From Clostridium sartagoforme (GTDB lineage: Bacteria; Bacillota; Clostridia; Clostridiales; Clostridiaceae), in contig NZ_SRYR01000001.1 of the NCBI RefSeq assembly GCF_004794105.1, positions 1,475,768 to 1,539,767 on the forward strand: a DNA stretch of 64,000 bases, read 5' to 3'. The translations under genes and the position numbers were made by a program. Shown piece after piece: positions 63,828-64,000 of the stretch. Position 1 is the first letter of the stretch. Each line of letters begins with the position of its first letter. Under the pieces are notes generated by a model. That model saw nothing but the letters and a program-made list of their open reading frames with translations, was not told where the DNA came from and searched no databases.

Positions 63828-64000
63828 TCATGTACCACCAGCTTAGCTGGTGGCTTGATTAAGCCCTATAAGGGCATGATACTGGCGGCACTACTCGTGC
63901 TCTGAATAACTGCCAATCGCAAAACAGTTTCAGCTACCACCCTCATCGGGTGGTTTTCCTATTTGCTACTTTTTACCGGCGATCCCGTGAACGGGTCAAT
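63828..64000 (-). mobile_element. Structured GC-richer island at the right edge, possible IS200/IS605-type end
   Basis: Begins sharply at about 63828 and runs past the edge. Stems: CCACCAGC/GCTGGTGG (63835-63842 with 63846-63853, loop TTA), GCCCT/AGGGC (63863-63867 with 63871-63875), ACCACCC/GGGTGGT (63936-63942 with 63948-63954), CCCGT/ACGGG (63984-63988 with 63991-63995). This row of perfect hairpins in an AT-rich genome suits the 3' end and omega-RNA zone of a TnpB element whose genes would lie beyond 64000 on the minus strand. Unconfirmed; other structured RNA is possible. Confidence 0.4.

Larger units (their letters stand above)
63304..64000. other. Non-coding right end of the window
   Basis: About 700 bases without a credible gene. 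Contents: terminator of the Gln-rich gene (63401-63433), a candidate small transcript with consensus-like promoter and own terminator (63490-63671), AT-rich filler, and a GC-richer hairpin island (63828-64000) that runs off the edge. The open frame at 63662-63862 overlaps the hairpin and has no ribosome-binding site. Confidence 0.6.

Noticed and set aside
63662..63862. 66-aa plus-strand ORF near the right end
   Set aside because: Aromatic-rich AT translation beginning inside a terminator and running into the hairpin island; no ribosome-binding site.

Overview
The window is 64 kb of a low-GC Firmicutes chromosome. Gene order and content (relA-apt, secDF, tgt-queA-ruvBA, scfAB, spoVD/ftsW-type genes, yunB, a pyrBICFKD operon) fit an endospore-forming Clostridium sensu stricto (cluster I). 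The species cannot be fixed from the sequence. Nearly all genes lie on the minus strand; plus-strand genes are a small monooxygenase, hpt, a class A PBP, an alanine/Na+ symporter and a Gln-rich protein. I saw no rRNA, tRNA, CRISPR array, intact transposase or prophage.

Layout. 1-9.7 kb: relA (cut by the window edge), apt, a RecJ-like pseudo-enzyme, secF-secD, a small membrane protein and yajC, then tgt-queA-ruvB-ruvA. 9.9-19.1 kb: DegV, an FtsW/SpoVE plus SpoVD-like PBP pair, msrB, a secreted protein, 3-methyladenine glycosylase, a DUF3784 protein, a 68-aa orphan and a P-loop NTPase fused to a LexA-type peptidase. 19.2-31.6 kb: EEP-family hydrolase, a vitamin B6-type ECF transporter/kinase pair, the lone monooxygenase, htpG, a PLP decarboxylase, an M16 peptidase, the SCIFF peptide and its radical-SAM maturase, KtrAB potassium uptake and a lipoprotein. 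32-40.6 kb: yebC and a GntR-controlled PTS operon that appears to feed an amino-sugar derivative through a GH170-type glycosidase, an amidohydrolase, DgaE-like ammonia-lyase, DgaF-like aldolase and a KDG-type kinase. 40.6-49.7 kb: YigZ, a MocR regulator, a nucleotidyltransferase, an HflX GTPase with an N-terminal JAMM metalloprotease-like domain, and a four-gene MBOAT/DHHW/SGNH cell-surface acylation operon. 49.9-64 kb: hpt, yunB, PBP1A, agcS, a YcdB-like protein, the PyrR-attenuated pyr operon, the Gln-rich protein, a possible small RNA and a GC-richer hairpin-rich island at the right edge.

Two non-coding repeat families run through the intergenic regions. R1 is a roughly 200-bp AT-rich element with imperfect inverted ends (copies near 1.0, 14.4 and 42.7 kb). 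R2 has GTGCTGTCGCA-type inverted ends and, in the better copies, an internal short hairpin (copies or fragments near 19.2, 28.2, 38.3, 50.5 and 55.7 kb). They sit at gene borders and in places supply stop codons, terminators or leader sequence.

The most interesting items are the NTPase-LexA fusion with an intact cleavage site and Ser/Lys dyad, the JAMM-HflX fusion, the PTS/GH170/DgaE-DgaF operon with twin palindromic operators, the RecJ-fold protein that has lost its metal ligands, and two structured islands that resemble the ends of IS200/IS605-type elements.
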